The translations under genes and the position numbers were made by a program. Under the pieces are notes generated by a model. That model saw only the letters and a program-made list of their open reading frames with translations, did not search any database and had not been told where the DNA came from. Below, piece by piece: positions 1 through 7,894 of a stretch of DNA of 14,956 bases. Position 1 is the stretch's first letter, and the number at the start of each line of letters is the position of its first letter. The stretch covers positions 1 to 14,956 of the forward strand of contig CAAGML010000204.1 in the NCBI GenBank assembly GCA_900771035.1, given 5' to 3'. This stretch comes from Bacteroidales bacterium. Its GTDB lineage: Bacteria; Bacteroidota; Bacteroidia; Bacteroidales; Paludibacteraceae.

Positions 1-65
1 TCTATAAATTCGCCGTCAGGAGAGAAAAATAAAGACAAGTAACAAGCTTCAAAAACAGAGAGAAG

Positions 66-989
66 TCAGATTTCTTTTTCGTCCGTCGCTTCTGTTGGCA
101 CTTTCTCATAAGCCTGCATGTTGTCTATGTCGTCCGACGATCTTGTATTCTGATTTTGCTTGTCGCCACGACTCATGTCCTGAACTTTCTCAACGATAGA
201 GTCAAGCCATCTTTCAGAGAAGCCTGCCACGAAACCAATGATTGAGCTTGAATATATCGCGTTATCGTCGTTCATTACCGAGAGGATTAAACCGGATTTG
301 AAAGCCATAAGTATGACCAGAGCGGAAACACAACCAATCATCAGACGAGAGAGAGACTCAACCACAAGTGCAAATCTGGTTGACAATCCGTTCATTTGCA
401 GTTTGTTGAAGCGTGACCATATTGAAGTATAAGATCCAATGATACCAAAAGAGATTGCAGCCGTAAAATCCATTTCCCATGGCGGTGTCAATATTCCGTT
501 TGACTGCAAAATATATAAGAAAAGGTTGATGACAATCAGCAATGATGAAAAAGAGAGGAAGAAAGACCTTGCCCTCTCCTCGTTTCTATTCTCAACATAC
601 GAACGAGCCTCTTCCAAAACATTGTCAATCTGGTCGTACTGTTGATTGAGAGCTTGCAGATACCCCACCCCCAACATACGCTTGAAATCCAATTTCTTCC
701 TTGACGTCAGCATCTCGCATGGATACATTTGCGCATAATCCAGCTTACAGATAGCCTTACGGAAAGCATCCCGTTCCTCGTCAGTCCACTTTGTCAGGTA
801 TCCTCTATCTCTCCATATCACATCATATTTGTAATCTATATAGACTATAAAACCAATATCCGTCTCCTTATCATACCGACACGACACAAGGCATTGGTCA
901 ACAATCCCAAATATCCGGCGATACTCGTCTCTGAGAGCAACAATAGACTCGTAATCATCCTTATTGCGGGGTTTACCTATAAATTTCAT
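66..989 (-). CDS. Predicted multi-pass membrane protein, family not recognised
   Basis: I do not recognise a named family. The 307-residue product has a soluble N-terminal part of about 140 residues, then four hydrophobic stretches (about 142-164, 172-194, 213-237 and 245-262), and a polar, acidic C-terminal tail of about 40 residues. The last hydrophobic stretch runs into a GFVAGFSERW motif (residues 252-261), and short Gly-rich/AGFSER motifs of this kind recur in uncharacterised bacterial membrane proteins; that comparison is from memory. There is no signal peptide, so the first 140 residues are probably cytoplasmic. The ATG at 989 is the first in frame and follows the PII-like gene by 30 bp. 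No -7/-33 promoter is visible in that gap, so read-through from the efflux operon is possible. The coding assignment is sound; the function is unknown. Confidence 0.8.
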   Translation of the reverse strand: MKFIGKPRNKDDYESIVALRDEYRRIFGIVDQCLVSCRYDKETDIGFIVYIDYKYDVIWRDRGYLTKWTDEERDAFRKAICKLDYAQMYPCEMLTSRKKLDFKRMLGVGYLQALNQQYDQIDNVLEEARSYVENRNEERARSFFLSFSSLLIVINLFLYILQSNGILTPPWEMDFTAAISFGIIGSYTSIWSRFNKLQMNGLSTRFALVVESLSRLMIGCVSALVILMAFKSGLILSVMNDDNAIYSSSIIGFVAGFSERWLDSIVEKVQDMSRGDKQNQNTRSSDDIDNMQAYEKVPTEATDEKEI

Positions 990-1019
990 TGGTTTTTTGG
1001 TTACTCGTACTGTTTACAA

Positions 1020-1313
1020 TCACACCACCTGTTCAATGTTCCATACAAAAGCCTTGACACCGACCTCCAGATTACGGTGGTCAAGTTTACGGACTGCCGA
1101 AAGCAATTCCCCGACCTTTTCGTCAGGAACAACCGTCATCACGGCAGAGTTCATTTCGGGCCATGTGTGCGTTCCACGGCGTGGGTCGCCGTCGTTTGTG
1201 CCACGACCCTGAATCTGCTCAAAGAATGTAAACCCACGGATACCGAGTTCGTCGAGCATAAACTCGACGCGCTCAGTATTGGCTTGGTTGAAAACTATAA
1301 AGACGCTTTTCAT
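1020..1313 (-). CDS. PII-like (GlnB-superfamily) small protein coupled to RND pump
   Basis: This 97-residue protein has the layout of a PII/GlnB-like ferredoxin-fold protein: a first strand MKSVFIVFNQ, a helix (residues 13-23), a strand GFTFFEQI, a T-loop-like stretch rich in Gly, Asp and Arg (about 36-54), then a strand and helix (55-77) containing VVPDEKVGELL, which resembles the classic PII 'VVPDE' segment. The C-terminus GVKAFVWNIEQVV forms a last strand. Its ATG overlaps the stop codon of the RND pump gene (ATGA, 1310-1313), which implies translational coupling. In proteobacteria, small PII-like proteins (DUF3240) sit next to heavy-metal RND pumps; the placement here is analogous. A role in sensing a ligand for, or binding to, the pump is inference. 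It is not a classic nitrogen PII, because the length and the T-loop differ. Confidence 0.8.
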   Translation of the reverse strand: MKSVFIVFNQANTERVEFMLDELGIRGFTFFEQIQGRGTNDGDPRRGTHTWPEMNSAVMTVVPDEKVGELLSAVRKLDHRNLEVGVKAFVWNIEQVV

Positions 1314-4300
1314 ACTGTTTCTGTGTTAGTGTTTTTCTCTGCATTTGGGTCTGCCAGCTGCATGAAGATGAATGATTTGCGGCGTTTCTCAAGTTTGGCC
1401 TGTTCATCGCCACGGTTGATTACGCCGTAAAGCAGAGGCACGACAATCAGTGTGATGAACGTAGAAACGGTCAGACCACCGATGATGACGATACCCATAG
1501 GCCGCCACATTTCGGAGCCTTCAGACGAAGCTATTGCCATAGGCACCATACCGAGGATTGTCGTCATTGCGGTCATAAGCACAGGACGGAGACGCGAAGC
1601 ACCCGAAAGCGCAATTGCTTCAGTCATCTCATAGCCACGCTCACGCATAAGGTTGATGTAATCCACAAGCACGATACCGTTCTTGACTGCTATACCGACC
1701 AAAAGCACGAAGCCAAGTCCGCCAATCATATCAAGCGTAGTGTTGGTTATAAGCAGTCCGACGATGACACCAGGCAAAGCGAAAATAGCCGAGGTCATAA
1801 TGATAAGAGGGTTCTTGAAGTCCTCGAACTGCGAAGCCATCACAATATATACCAGCAGCAAAATCATCACGAGCAACACAAGCATGTCACCGAACGTCTC
1901 TTGCTGATCCTCGTAAGTACCGCCAAAGTCATAATGCACGCCCAGAGGAATCTCTGTCTTGTCAGCCACAGCCTGCATAGCAGTCGCCATCTCGCCCATT
2001 GAGACACCCTCTGGCGTAACCTTGATGGTGACATAACGCTGACGTGACTTACGTTTAATCTCAGGTGGTGCCCAATACTCCTCTACATCAGCAAGTTCCT
2101 TAATCTTGACGGTCTTGCCGTAAGCATCCATCAGCGACATTTCCATAATGTCGGCCATATTGTCACGGTACTCTTCTTTCAGACGCACCCTGATGTCATA
2201 CTCCTCGCCGTCCTCCTTCAGATAACCGGCAGTGTAACCTGTCACACGGTTACGTATATACATAGCGGCGACAGACGTTGACAATCCATGACGCGCAAGT
2301 TTCTCTTTGTCGAAAATCACCTGAAGTTCCGAACGGTCTTTCTCGCGGTCAATATCCACGTCTCGTGCGCCAGGGATTTCCTGGAATTTGCGTTTAAATT
2401 CGTCTGCCAATATATTGGTCTGGTCGAAGTCATAACCGTAAATCTCGAAATCAACGGTGTTCGAGGCACCGCCACCGCCCATACCTGCATTGGTTGAAAC
2501 GGTATAAGACACCACGTCAGAACGTTGGTTCAACACACCACGGATGCTCTCAGCCATCTGCCAGATGGTGCGTTCACGCTCGTATTTCTTAGGGCAACGG
2601 ATGGTCATCGAAATCTTGTTGTTGTTCGTCGAGTTGAACAACGCCGAGATTGAGGCGTCATCGTTCGAGCCTGCCGAAGAGGATATAAGCTCTATCTCAG
2701 GGCAGACCTCCATGAACAGTCCCTCCAGTTCACGGGCCGTGGCCATGGTCCTCTCGATACGCGTACCACGCTGCAACTCAACGGTAACAGACATTCGTCC
2801 ATTATCCTGCTGTGCCATAAAGTCAGTACCGATAGCACCAAGTGCCACAGGGATAAGAGCAACGACGAGCAAACCCACGAAGAAAGACATTGTGGCAAGT
2901 TTATGACCGAGGCACCAACGGAGCAGCTGTGCATATTTCTGGTCAAGTATATCGAGGAAACGTACAACCGTGCGGTCATACCAACCGGCTTTTGAACTGC
3001 CCTCAATCAAACGGCCCTGAGCATCGACCGATACTGGTTTTGCCTTGAGCAGTTTCGAGCAGAGCATAGGGATAAGCGTGATAGCGGCAGCTGTCGAAGT
3101 ACAGCAAACTATGGTCACAATCCAACCTAACTCCTTGAACATCACACCTGCCATACCTGGAAGCATGGTCATTGGGACAAACACAGCAACGATAACCAAT
3201 GTCGTCGCTATTACTGACACCCACACCTCGTTGGTGGCGTAGATAGCTGCCTCGTGGGGGTTTGAGCCACGGTCAATATGCTTGGTGATGTTCTCAAGAA
3301 CCACAATCGCATCATCCACCACCATACCAATGGCGATTGACAAAGAACAGAGCGAAATGATGTTCAATGACGAGTCTGCCATCTTCAGATATATGAACGC
3401 CACAATCAGCGAAATAGGGATTGTCAGTGAGATGATTACCGTGGCACGCCAGCGTCCGAGGAAGAAGAGCACCACCAGCACGACGAACAGCAACGCATAG
3501 AACACAGACTCTGAAAGTCCGTTGATGGCATTCAGGATGTTCTCGGACGAGTCGTAGATTGTCTGTATCTTGATGTCAGGAGGCAGGGTCTTCTTGATTT
3601 TCTCCATCTCCTTGTTCACGTCACGGCAAACCTGCACGGTGTTAGCTCCTGACTGTTTCATGATGATAAGTCGCACACCCTCACGTCCGTTGACACGCTC
3701 GTCCAACGCGACATCCTTAATCGTATCACGCACCTCGGCAATGTCACGCACAAAGACCTGCTTGCCCTGAGGCGTTGTCGCAATGACTATGTCCTCCATT
3801 TCTGACGATTCTATATATTCAGACTGGACACGCATCTGGTATTGCTCCTGACCCATTTTCACAGAGCCGGAGGCAAGGTTAAGGTTGTTGTTAGATATTG
3901 CCTGACCGACTGCCTCTACAGAGAGGTTATAAGCCTCAAGTTGCTGTGGGTCAAGGTCTATATAGACGTAACGTTCAGGAGCGCCTGAAAGTGAGAGGTT
4001 ACCAATACCATCCACACGGTTGAGTACGTTCGTCACGTTGTCCTCCAGGATTTTCTTCAATCCGGAGTACGATTCGTCCGCGGTTATTGCGTACTGTATG
4101 ATAGGGAATGACGACGTGTTGAACTTGAAAATCAGAGGACGCGACACACCGTCAGGCAGGTTGTCATAAACCATATCAATCGCCGAACGTATGTCGTTGA
4201 CAGCCTCGTCCATGTTCGAGCCCCACTCAAACTCCAGTGTCACAAGCGACATGTAGTCCTTTGACGATGAGGTTATCTCTTTCAGTCCGTCAACCGAGTT

Positions 4301-4513
4301 CAGACCATTCTCAAGGATTTTCGTCACATTAGTCTCTATCTCCGAGGCATTCGCACCTGCATACGAGGTCATCACTGAGATGTACGGAGGCTCCATCTCA
4401 GGGAAATTGTCGATAGGCAATTTCGAGAGACAGAAGAGACCAATGACTATCACCGCCACGAATATCAGCGTGGTACTGATAGGTTTGTCAATGGCTGTTT
4501 TGTAAATACTCAT
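1310..4513 (-). CDS. RND efflux pump inner-membrane subunit (AcrB/HAE1 type)
   Basis: This is the proton-driven inner-membrane pump of a tripartite efflux system, 1067 residues long and so close to the usual family length of 1,030-1,060. The N-terminal helix (about 11-30) is followed by a large periplasmic domain, a block of helices from about 335 to 490, a second helix near 537-560, a second periplasmic domain and the final helices (about 875-1035). The proton-relay residues are present: the pair D400/D401 in IGMVVDDAIVVLEN, K944 in VGIAVKNGIVLVDY, and R974 and T981 in RLRPVLMT, matching AcrB D407/D408, K940, R971 and T978. A Gly-rich loop (678-682) lies in the second porter domain. The heavy-metal subtype would be expected to show methionine pairs or other metal motifs; I see none, so a drug, bile or lipid substrate is more likely. 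The gene starts 2 bp after the fusion-protein gene. Confidence 0.97.
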   Translation of the reverse strand: MSIYKTAIDKPISTTLIFVAVIVIGLFCLSKLPIDNFPEMEPPYISVMTSYAGANASEIETNVTKILENGLNSVDGLKEITSSSKDYMSLVTLEFEWGSNMDEAVNDIRSAIDMVYDNLPDGVSRPLIFKFNTSSFPIIQYAITADESYSGLKKILEDNVTNVLNRVDGIGNLSLSGAPERYVYIDLDPQQLEAYNLSVEAVGQAISNNNLNLASGSVKMGQEQYQMRVQSEYIESSEMEDIVIATTPQGKQVFVRDIAEVRDTIKDVALDERVNGREGVRLIIMKQSGANTVQVCRDVNKEMEKIKKTLPPDIKIQTIYDSSENILNAINGLSESVFYALLFVVLVVLFFLGRWRATVIISLTIPISLIVAFIYLKMADSSLNIISLCSLSIAIGMVVDDAIVVLENITKHIDRGSNPHEAAIYATNEVWVSVIATTLVIVAVFVPMTMLPGMAGVMFKELGWIVTIVCCTSTAAAITLIPMLCSKLLKAKPVSVDAQGRLIEGSSKAGWYDRTVVRFLDILDQKYAQLLRWCLGHKLATMSFFVGLLVVALIPVALGAIGTDFMAQQDNGRMSVTVELQRGTRIERTMATARELEGLFMEVCPEIELISSSAGSNDDASISALFNSTNNNKISMTIRCPKKYERERTIWQMAESIRGVLNQRSDVVSYTVSTNAGMGGGGASNTVDFEIYGYDFDQTNILADEFKRKFQEIPGARDVDIDREKDRSELQVIFDKEKLARHGLSTSVAAMYIRNRVTGYTAGYLKEDGEEYDIRVRLKEEYRDNMADIMEMSLMDAYGKTVKIKELADVEEYWAPPEIKRKSRQRYVTIKVTPEGVSMGEMATAMQAVADKTEIPLGVHYDFGGTYEDQQETFGDMLVLLVMILLLVYIVMASQFEDFKNPLIIMTSAIFALPGVIVGLLITNTTLDMIGGLGFVLLVGIAVKNGIVLVDYINLMRERGYEMTEAIALSGASRLRPVLMTAMTTILGMVPMAIASSEGSEMWRPMGIVIIGGLTVSTFITLIVVPLLYGVINRGDEQAKLEKRRKSFIFMQLADPNAEKNTNTETV

Positions 4514-4515
4514 AG

Positions 4516-5520
4516 TTATTTCTGGATTTCAAGTTTTGAACCATCAACCAGTCGTGCCTCGCCTTCAACCACGAGTTCGTCGCCCACCTTCAGCTCGTCC
4601 GAGATAAGTTCCACCTCGTCGTCAAAGCGCTGACCCATCTTAACTGAAACACGGTGAGCCTTTCCTCCTTGGTTCACAAACACATAACGATCGTTCGAGC
4701 CTTGAAGCTTGAGCACTGTCTGATAAGGCACAACGATTGCAGAGTCCTGACCGAGACGCAGTTTCGCCTGTGTGTACATACCAGGGCGGAGTTTCTCCGA
4801 ACTGTTAGGAATCCTCACTTTGATGGTGAATGTATGTGACGAAGGGTCAACCGTAGGGAAAACCTTCTCGACAGTCGCAGGGAAAGTCACATTAGGGTAA
4901 ATGTCTGACTGAATGTCAATTTTCATACCCTCTTTGACCTGTGGGAAATAACCCTCTGGCACGTTCACCTCTGCCTTGAGTGTCGAAATCTGGGTGAGCG
5001 TCAGGATTGGCTGTCCGTTGTAAAGCTCGCCGTCCTCATAGTTTTTCGCCGACACAACGCCTGAGAAAGCCGCCTTGACGTATGTGTTCGTCTTCAGGAA
5101 CTCCAGGTTCTCTTTCGTCTGGTCATACTGTGTTTTCAGATTGTCGTATGCCTGTTTTGTCACAGAACCGGTCTTGAGCAAAGCCTCAACACGCGCCAAC
5201 TCAACGCCAAGGTTCGCAAAGGTCAGTTTCGCGGTGTTATACTGCATTTCGTCCATCATCACAAGGTTGTCGCCCTTCTTCACACGCGAGCTCTCCTCCA
5301 CGTAGATTTTCTTGATTATGCCTGTCACCGAAGGCGAAACGTTCTGTGTCTCATAGCCTTGCAGCACAACGGACAATGTCGTGATTCTCTCGAAGGAGCG
5401 GCGCTCAAGTTTCATAACCTTTACTGGCTCAATACGCTCCTCGACCTCTTCTGCCTCCTCCTTGCACGCCGTGAAAAGCATTGCCGAGAGAAGCGGAATG
5501 ATTACAAATAATTTTTTCAT
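4516..5520 (-). CDS. Efflux RND periplasmic adaptor (membrane fusion) lipoprotein
   Basis: This adaptor links the RND pump to the outer-membrane channel. The 334-residue protein has a lipoprotein signal (residues 1-18) ending in LFTAC with C19 as the lipid anchor. A split biotinyl-lipoyl domain follows: VSPSVTGIIKKIYVEE with KKGDNLVMMD (about 61-90), and the second half KAAFSGVVSAKNYEDGELYN (149-168). Between the halves is a short alpha-hairpin (about 93-145). Then come a beta-barrel domain (about 180-260, with LRPGMYTQAKL) and a membrane-proximal domain to the C-terminus (VGDELVVEGEARLVDGSKL). The residues after the cysteine are K-E-E-A-E-E, an acidic stretch like some Bacteroidota surface-export signals, which is odd for a periplasmic adaptor. 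The gene lies 21 bp after the channel gene and 2 bp before the pump gene, so all three are surely co-expressed. Confidence 0.95.
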   Translation of the reverse strand: MKKLFVIIPLLSAMLFTACKEEAEEVEERIEPVKVMKLERRSFERITTLSVVLQGYETQNVSPSVTGIIKKIYVEESSRVKKGDNLVMMDEMQYNTAKLTFANLGVELARVEALLKTGSVTKQAYDNLKTQYDQTKENLEFLKTNTYVKAAFSGVVSAKNYEDGELYNGQPILTLTQISTLKAEVNVPEGYFPQVKEGMKIDIQSDIYPNVTFPATVEKVFPTVDPSSHTFTIKVRIPNSSEKLRPGMYTQAKLRLGQDSAIVVPYQTVLKLQGSNDRYVFVNQGGKAHRVSVKMGQRFDDEVELISDELKVGDELVVEGEARLVDGSKLEIQK

Positions 5521-5541
5521 ATCTTATTTATTTTTATTTCT

Positions 5542-6825
5542 TTATAGTTCCAACAATTGTTTCAAAGCCTTCTGCGAGTTGAGCAACGTCAGGATTGCCT
5601 GAATGTAATTAGTATGTGCGTTCAGCAGATTGGTCGATGCGTTTGTCAAGTCGAACGAAGATGCCGTCCCATATTTGTATTTGTTGGCGGTGCTCGCCAT
5701 CACACGCTTCATCACCTCGACGCTTTTGCTCTGTGTCTCAAAATTCTCGTATGCTGTTATCAGGTTATATTTCAACTGGTTATACGATATTTCCAACTGG
5801 TCTTTTGCGTCTGCCAGTTCATTCTCAGCCTCCAAACGGGCAATCTTTTTCTCATGCACCCCTGCCGCACGTTTTCCCGATGACCAGATTGGCACGGCAA
5901 GAGTTACGCCAATCGTGTTTGGCGGGGTCATGTTCATACCCTCGTCTTTGCCGAAATACGACTTCGCACTGTACTGATGGTATGCCGAAAGCGTTGGTAC
6001 GTAAGCCATTCCTGCCAATACCTCGTTCTTTTTCGCAAGTTCCACATTTTTCTCCGCCAGTTGGTACGAGTAATTTTCTCTCACGTTGAAGTCATGTTTC
6101 AGCAAAGCCACTGCCTCGTCCACCGTCAGCACATCCTCCAATTTGTCAGTCAGCGTCAGACGGCAATGCGACCCTGCACCTACCGTGAAAGCCAGCGAGT
6201 TGTAAGCCACTTCCAGCGCACGCCGTTGGTTCGACAGTGTATTCTCCATCTGCGCCACCTGCACCTCAATCTGGTCAGCGTCAGTCTGTTCCGCTGCACC
6301 TACCTCCACAGCCGCCGTTGTCAGCTTGTACAGTTGGCGGAGGTTCATCACGCACGAGTCCAGCAGGTTGGTGGTTTTCTCCATAGCCAGTATCGTGAGA
6401 TACATCGTCTCAACGTCCACCACCAGGTCAAGTTCCGCATTCCTGCGGTTAATGTTCTGCATGTCAATGGCAATGTTGTTCAGCAAGGTGGCAACTACCA
6501 TCTGCCCGTTGATAGCCACCGAGGTCTGCAACCCCATCGTGCCGTTAGGGTTCATAGGTATGGCCATTCCCTGAATTTTCATCTCATAGCCGCACATACT
6601 GGTGTATGTCAGGTTCAAATCCACCTGAGGCAGCATGGCTGCTATCGACTGCCACCTCTGCGCATGGGCTTTCTGAACCTCATACGACGCATTCTGCAAC
6701 GTCCTGTTCTGTTTCAATGCCATCTCCCTCGCCTCGTCCAACGACAGGCTCAGGACGTTATCCTGTTGTGCCAGCACCGCCAGCGACAGGACAACCATAG
6801 ACAATAATACTGTTATACGTTTCAT
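5542..6825 (-). CDS. TolC-family outer-membrane efflux channel
   Basis: This protein forms the outer-membrane and periplasmic tunnel of the pump. Its 427 residues start with a signal peptide (about 1-19, cleavage likely at VLA|QQ); there is no lipobox cysteine, so it is not a lipidated OprM-type protein. The two outer-membrane efflux repeats are visible: the first from LSLDEAREMALKQN (27-40) through the coiled-coil stretch with ALEVAYNSLAFTVG (203-216), the second from about 245, with NTIGVTLAVPIWSSGKR (303-319), to the C-terminal helices ending in LLNSQKALKQLLEL. The motif pair VPIWSSGKR and GTASSFDLTNASTNLLNA is typical of the family. It sits between the tetR-type gene (4 bp gap) and the adaptor gene (21 bp gap). 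The family call is firm; the substrate cannot be read from it. Confidence 0.95.
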   Translation of the reverse strand: MKRITVLLSMVVLSLAVLAQQDNVLSLSLDEAREMALKQNRTLQNASYEVQKAHAQRWQSIAAMLPQVDLNLTYTSMCGYEMKIQGMAIPMNPNGTMGLQTSVAINGQMVVATLLNNIAIDMQNINRRNAELDLVVDVETMYLTILAMEKTTNLLDSCVMNLRQLYKLTTAAVEVGAAEQTDADQIEVQVAQMENTLSNQRRALEVAYNSLAFTVGAGSHCRLTLTDKLEDVLTVDEAVALLKHDFNVRENYSYQLAEKNVELAKKNEVLAGMAYVPTLSAYHQYSAKSYFGKDEGMNMTPPNTIGVTLAVPIWSSGKRAAGVHEKKIARLEAENELADAKDQLEISYNQLKYNLITAYENFETQSKSVEVMKRVMASTANKYKYGTASSFDLTNASTNLLNAHTNYIQAILTLLNSQKALKQLLEL

Positions 6826-6829
6826 ATAT

Positions 6830-7438
6830 TTATAATGTGATTTTTTCCGCTTTTTTCATTTCATACCTCTTCAGCCCCTCCTCGCTGCAAACCATTCTCA
6901 GGAAGGCGTCAATCCCGAATTTCGTTTTCTCCGACAATGTTATACCCTCCACCTTTACGTCAAGCATCAACGACGTCATACCTGACAAAGTATAGGTAAT
7001 CAAAGGGATATTGAGTTCCTTACGCACCATCCCCTGCCCTATGCCCGTATTCAGCAGAACCGTGAGGTTCCTCCTGTCAATCGCATTATGCCTATCCACG
7101 AAACCCTGCATCAAGTCCGGGTAATATTTCTTCAGGTCATACATGAAAGCGATGTGACGATCCACCAACGACTGCTTCGAGGCAAACTTCATTCCCTGCT
7201 CCAAAACCACGTCAACCACATTGTCGTTTTCCCCGTATGACGGCGCGGCGGTCGCTTTCTTCTCACAGATACGGTCCAGCATCGCCTTCACCAACTGCTC
7301 CTTCTGACGGAAATATTGGTAAAACGTCTTCTTGGATATATGCAACTCGTTGCAGATGTCATCTATTGACACACTGCGCAATCCGTATTTCAGGAAAAGC
7401 CGTTCAGCCGTATCTATCAGTTGTTCCTTCATCGTCAT
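6830..7438 (-). CDS. TetR/AcrR-family regulator of the efflux operon
   Basis: The 202-residue product has an N-terminal TetR helix-turn-helix: helix 1 with QLIDTAERLFLKYGLRSVS (6-24), then IDDICNELHISKKTFYQYFR (25-44) with the recognition helix at about 35-41, followed by KEQLVKAMLD. The rest is an alpha-helical ligand-binding and dimerisation domain of about 150 residues with no motif that reveals the ligand. The gene is first in the efflux operon, 4 bp before the channel gene, so it probably represses its own transcript and is released by a pump substrate; that is inference from family and position. Two starts are possible, ATG at 7438 and ATG at 7432 (Met3). I keep the first because it lies a sensible distance, about 40 nt, below the promoter at 7484-7513. 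Confidence 0.93.
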   Translation of the reverse strand: MTMKEQLIDTAERLFLKYGLRSVSIDDICNELHISKKTFYQYFRQKEQLVKAMLDRICEKKATAAPSYGENDNVVDVVLEQGMKFASKQSLVDRHIAFMYDLKKYYPDLMQGFVDRHNAIDRRNLTVLLNTGIGQGMVRKELNIPLITYTLSGMTSLMLDVKVEGITLSEKTKFGIDAFLRMVCSEEGLKRYEMKKAEKITL

Positions 7439-7483
7439 TTATTGCGTTTGCCGTTTCACGGGACAATGCACCGAAAACGGCTG

Positions 7484-7513
7484 CAAAGATACAGCTTTTT
7501 TTTCAAACTGCAA
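7484..7513 (-). promoter_or_regulatory. Bacteroides-type promoter of the tetR-efflux operon
   Basis: Read on the minus strand, TATCTTTG (7484-7491) matches the -7 consensus TAnnTTTG, and ATTG at 7511-7514 supplies the -33 TTG (7511-7513) with a 19-bp spacer. The expected start site is near 7477, giving a leader of about 40 nt before the ATG at 7438. The spacer contains a run of 8 A (T at 7496-7503 on the plus strand). No clear TetR operator palindrome is seen overlapping it. Confidence 0.7.
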
Positions 7514-7676
7514 TAAGTTTATAGTTAATAATTGTTATCAAATAATATCTTTAACGCAATAGTCTAATTATCAATGGGTTCAAGAAAACTTTTACAATTT
7601 CCATAGTTTCCAAGTGGCAAATTCACCAAATTCCTCAGACAACCGTCCCAACCATACCACAAACATACTTGCAACG

Positions 7677-7720
7677 ATAGATTAACGTATGATTAACGAT
7701 AGATTAACGGTATATTGACG
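7677..7720. repeat. Four tandem 11-bp direct repeats, possible regulator-binding array
   Basis: Four units lie head to tail with an exact 11-bp period: ATAGATTAACG (7677-7687), TATGATTAACG (7688-7698), ATAGATTAACG (7699-7709) and GTATATTGACG (7710-7720). Units 1 and 3 are identical, unit 2 differs at two or three positions, and unit 4 is more diverged. A period of one helical turn places every unit on the same DNA face, as in PhoB/OmpR-type boxes, which are built from 11-bp direct repeats. The nearest -33 elements are about 165 bp to the left (tetR operon) and 210 bp to the right (prs). No regulator for the array is encoded in the window other than the TetR-type protein, which would normally use inverted sites. 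Confidence 0.7.
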
Positions 7721-7742
7721 TAGCTGATGTCACCTCATCAAA

Positions 7743-7759
7743 GCTCCGTAGGAGCGACA
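7743..7759. repeat. REP-like palindromic unit 1
   Basis: GCTCCGTAGGAGC (7743-7755) is a perfect 5-bp stem with a 3-base loop, followed by GACA. From memory, short GCTCCGTAGGAGCGACAT-type palindromes recur between genes in Bacteroidota genomes; I cannot confirm this here. A related, more diverged unit lies about 70 bp to the right. Confidence 0.5.
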
Positions 7760-7778
7760 TATATTAGCCCACCAGCCT

Positions 7779-7875
7779 GTCCGAAAACACAACTTTTTGT
7801 CATGCAAACCTGCGCCCTGTAAGAGCAAAAGCACTATAACACACCTGAATTTAGGCTGTCACATACTTTTCGGAC
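7779..7875. repeat. Spaced inverted repeat GTCCGAAAA / TTTTCGGAC
   Basis: A perfect 9-bp inverted repeat has its arms at 7779-7787 and 7867-7875, extending to 11 of 13 positions (7775-7787 with 7867-7879). The 79 bp between the arms enclose REP-like unit 2. The arms could close a long RNA hairpin or be the ends of a small decayed non-autonomous element. I see no target-site duplication and no coding capacity. Confidence 0.45.
7814..7830. repeat. REP-like palindromic unit 2 (diverged)
   Basis: GCCCTGTAAGAGCAAAA aligns with the unit at 7743-7759 at 12 of 17 positions. Its stem is imperfect because of the base changes. It would be a degenerate copy or a sister unit of the same repeat family. 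Confidence 0.35.
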
Positions 7876-7894
7876 TGCCTCCCCTAAAACCCAC

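Noticed and set aside
729..1430. Long plus-strand frame opposite the membrane protein and PII-like gene
   Set aside because: It spans two well-supported minus-strand genes and its translation has no recognisable domain; it is an antisense shadow.
5977..6807. 276-codon plus-strand frame opposite the TolC-like gene
   Set aside because: The opposite strand encodes a complete TolC-family protein; this translation is rich in His, Arg and Gln without motifs, typical of an antisense frame.
7677..7720. CRISPR array
   Set aside because: The 11-bp units are directly adjacent with no spacers, and no cas genes are present.
7727..7822. 31-codon plus-strand ORF in the intergenic region
   Set aside because: It runs through the REP-like unit, has no promoter of its own, and shows no signal, membrane or domain pattern.
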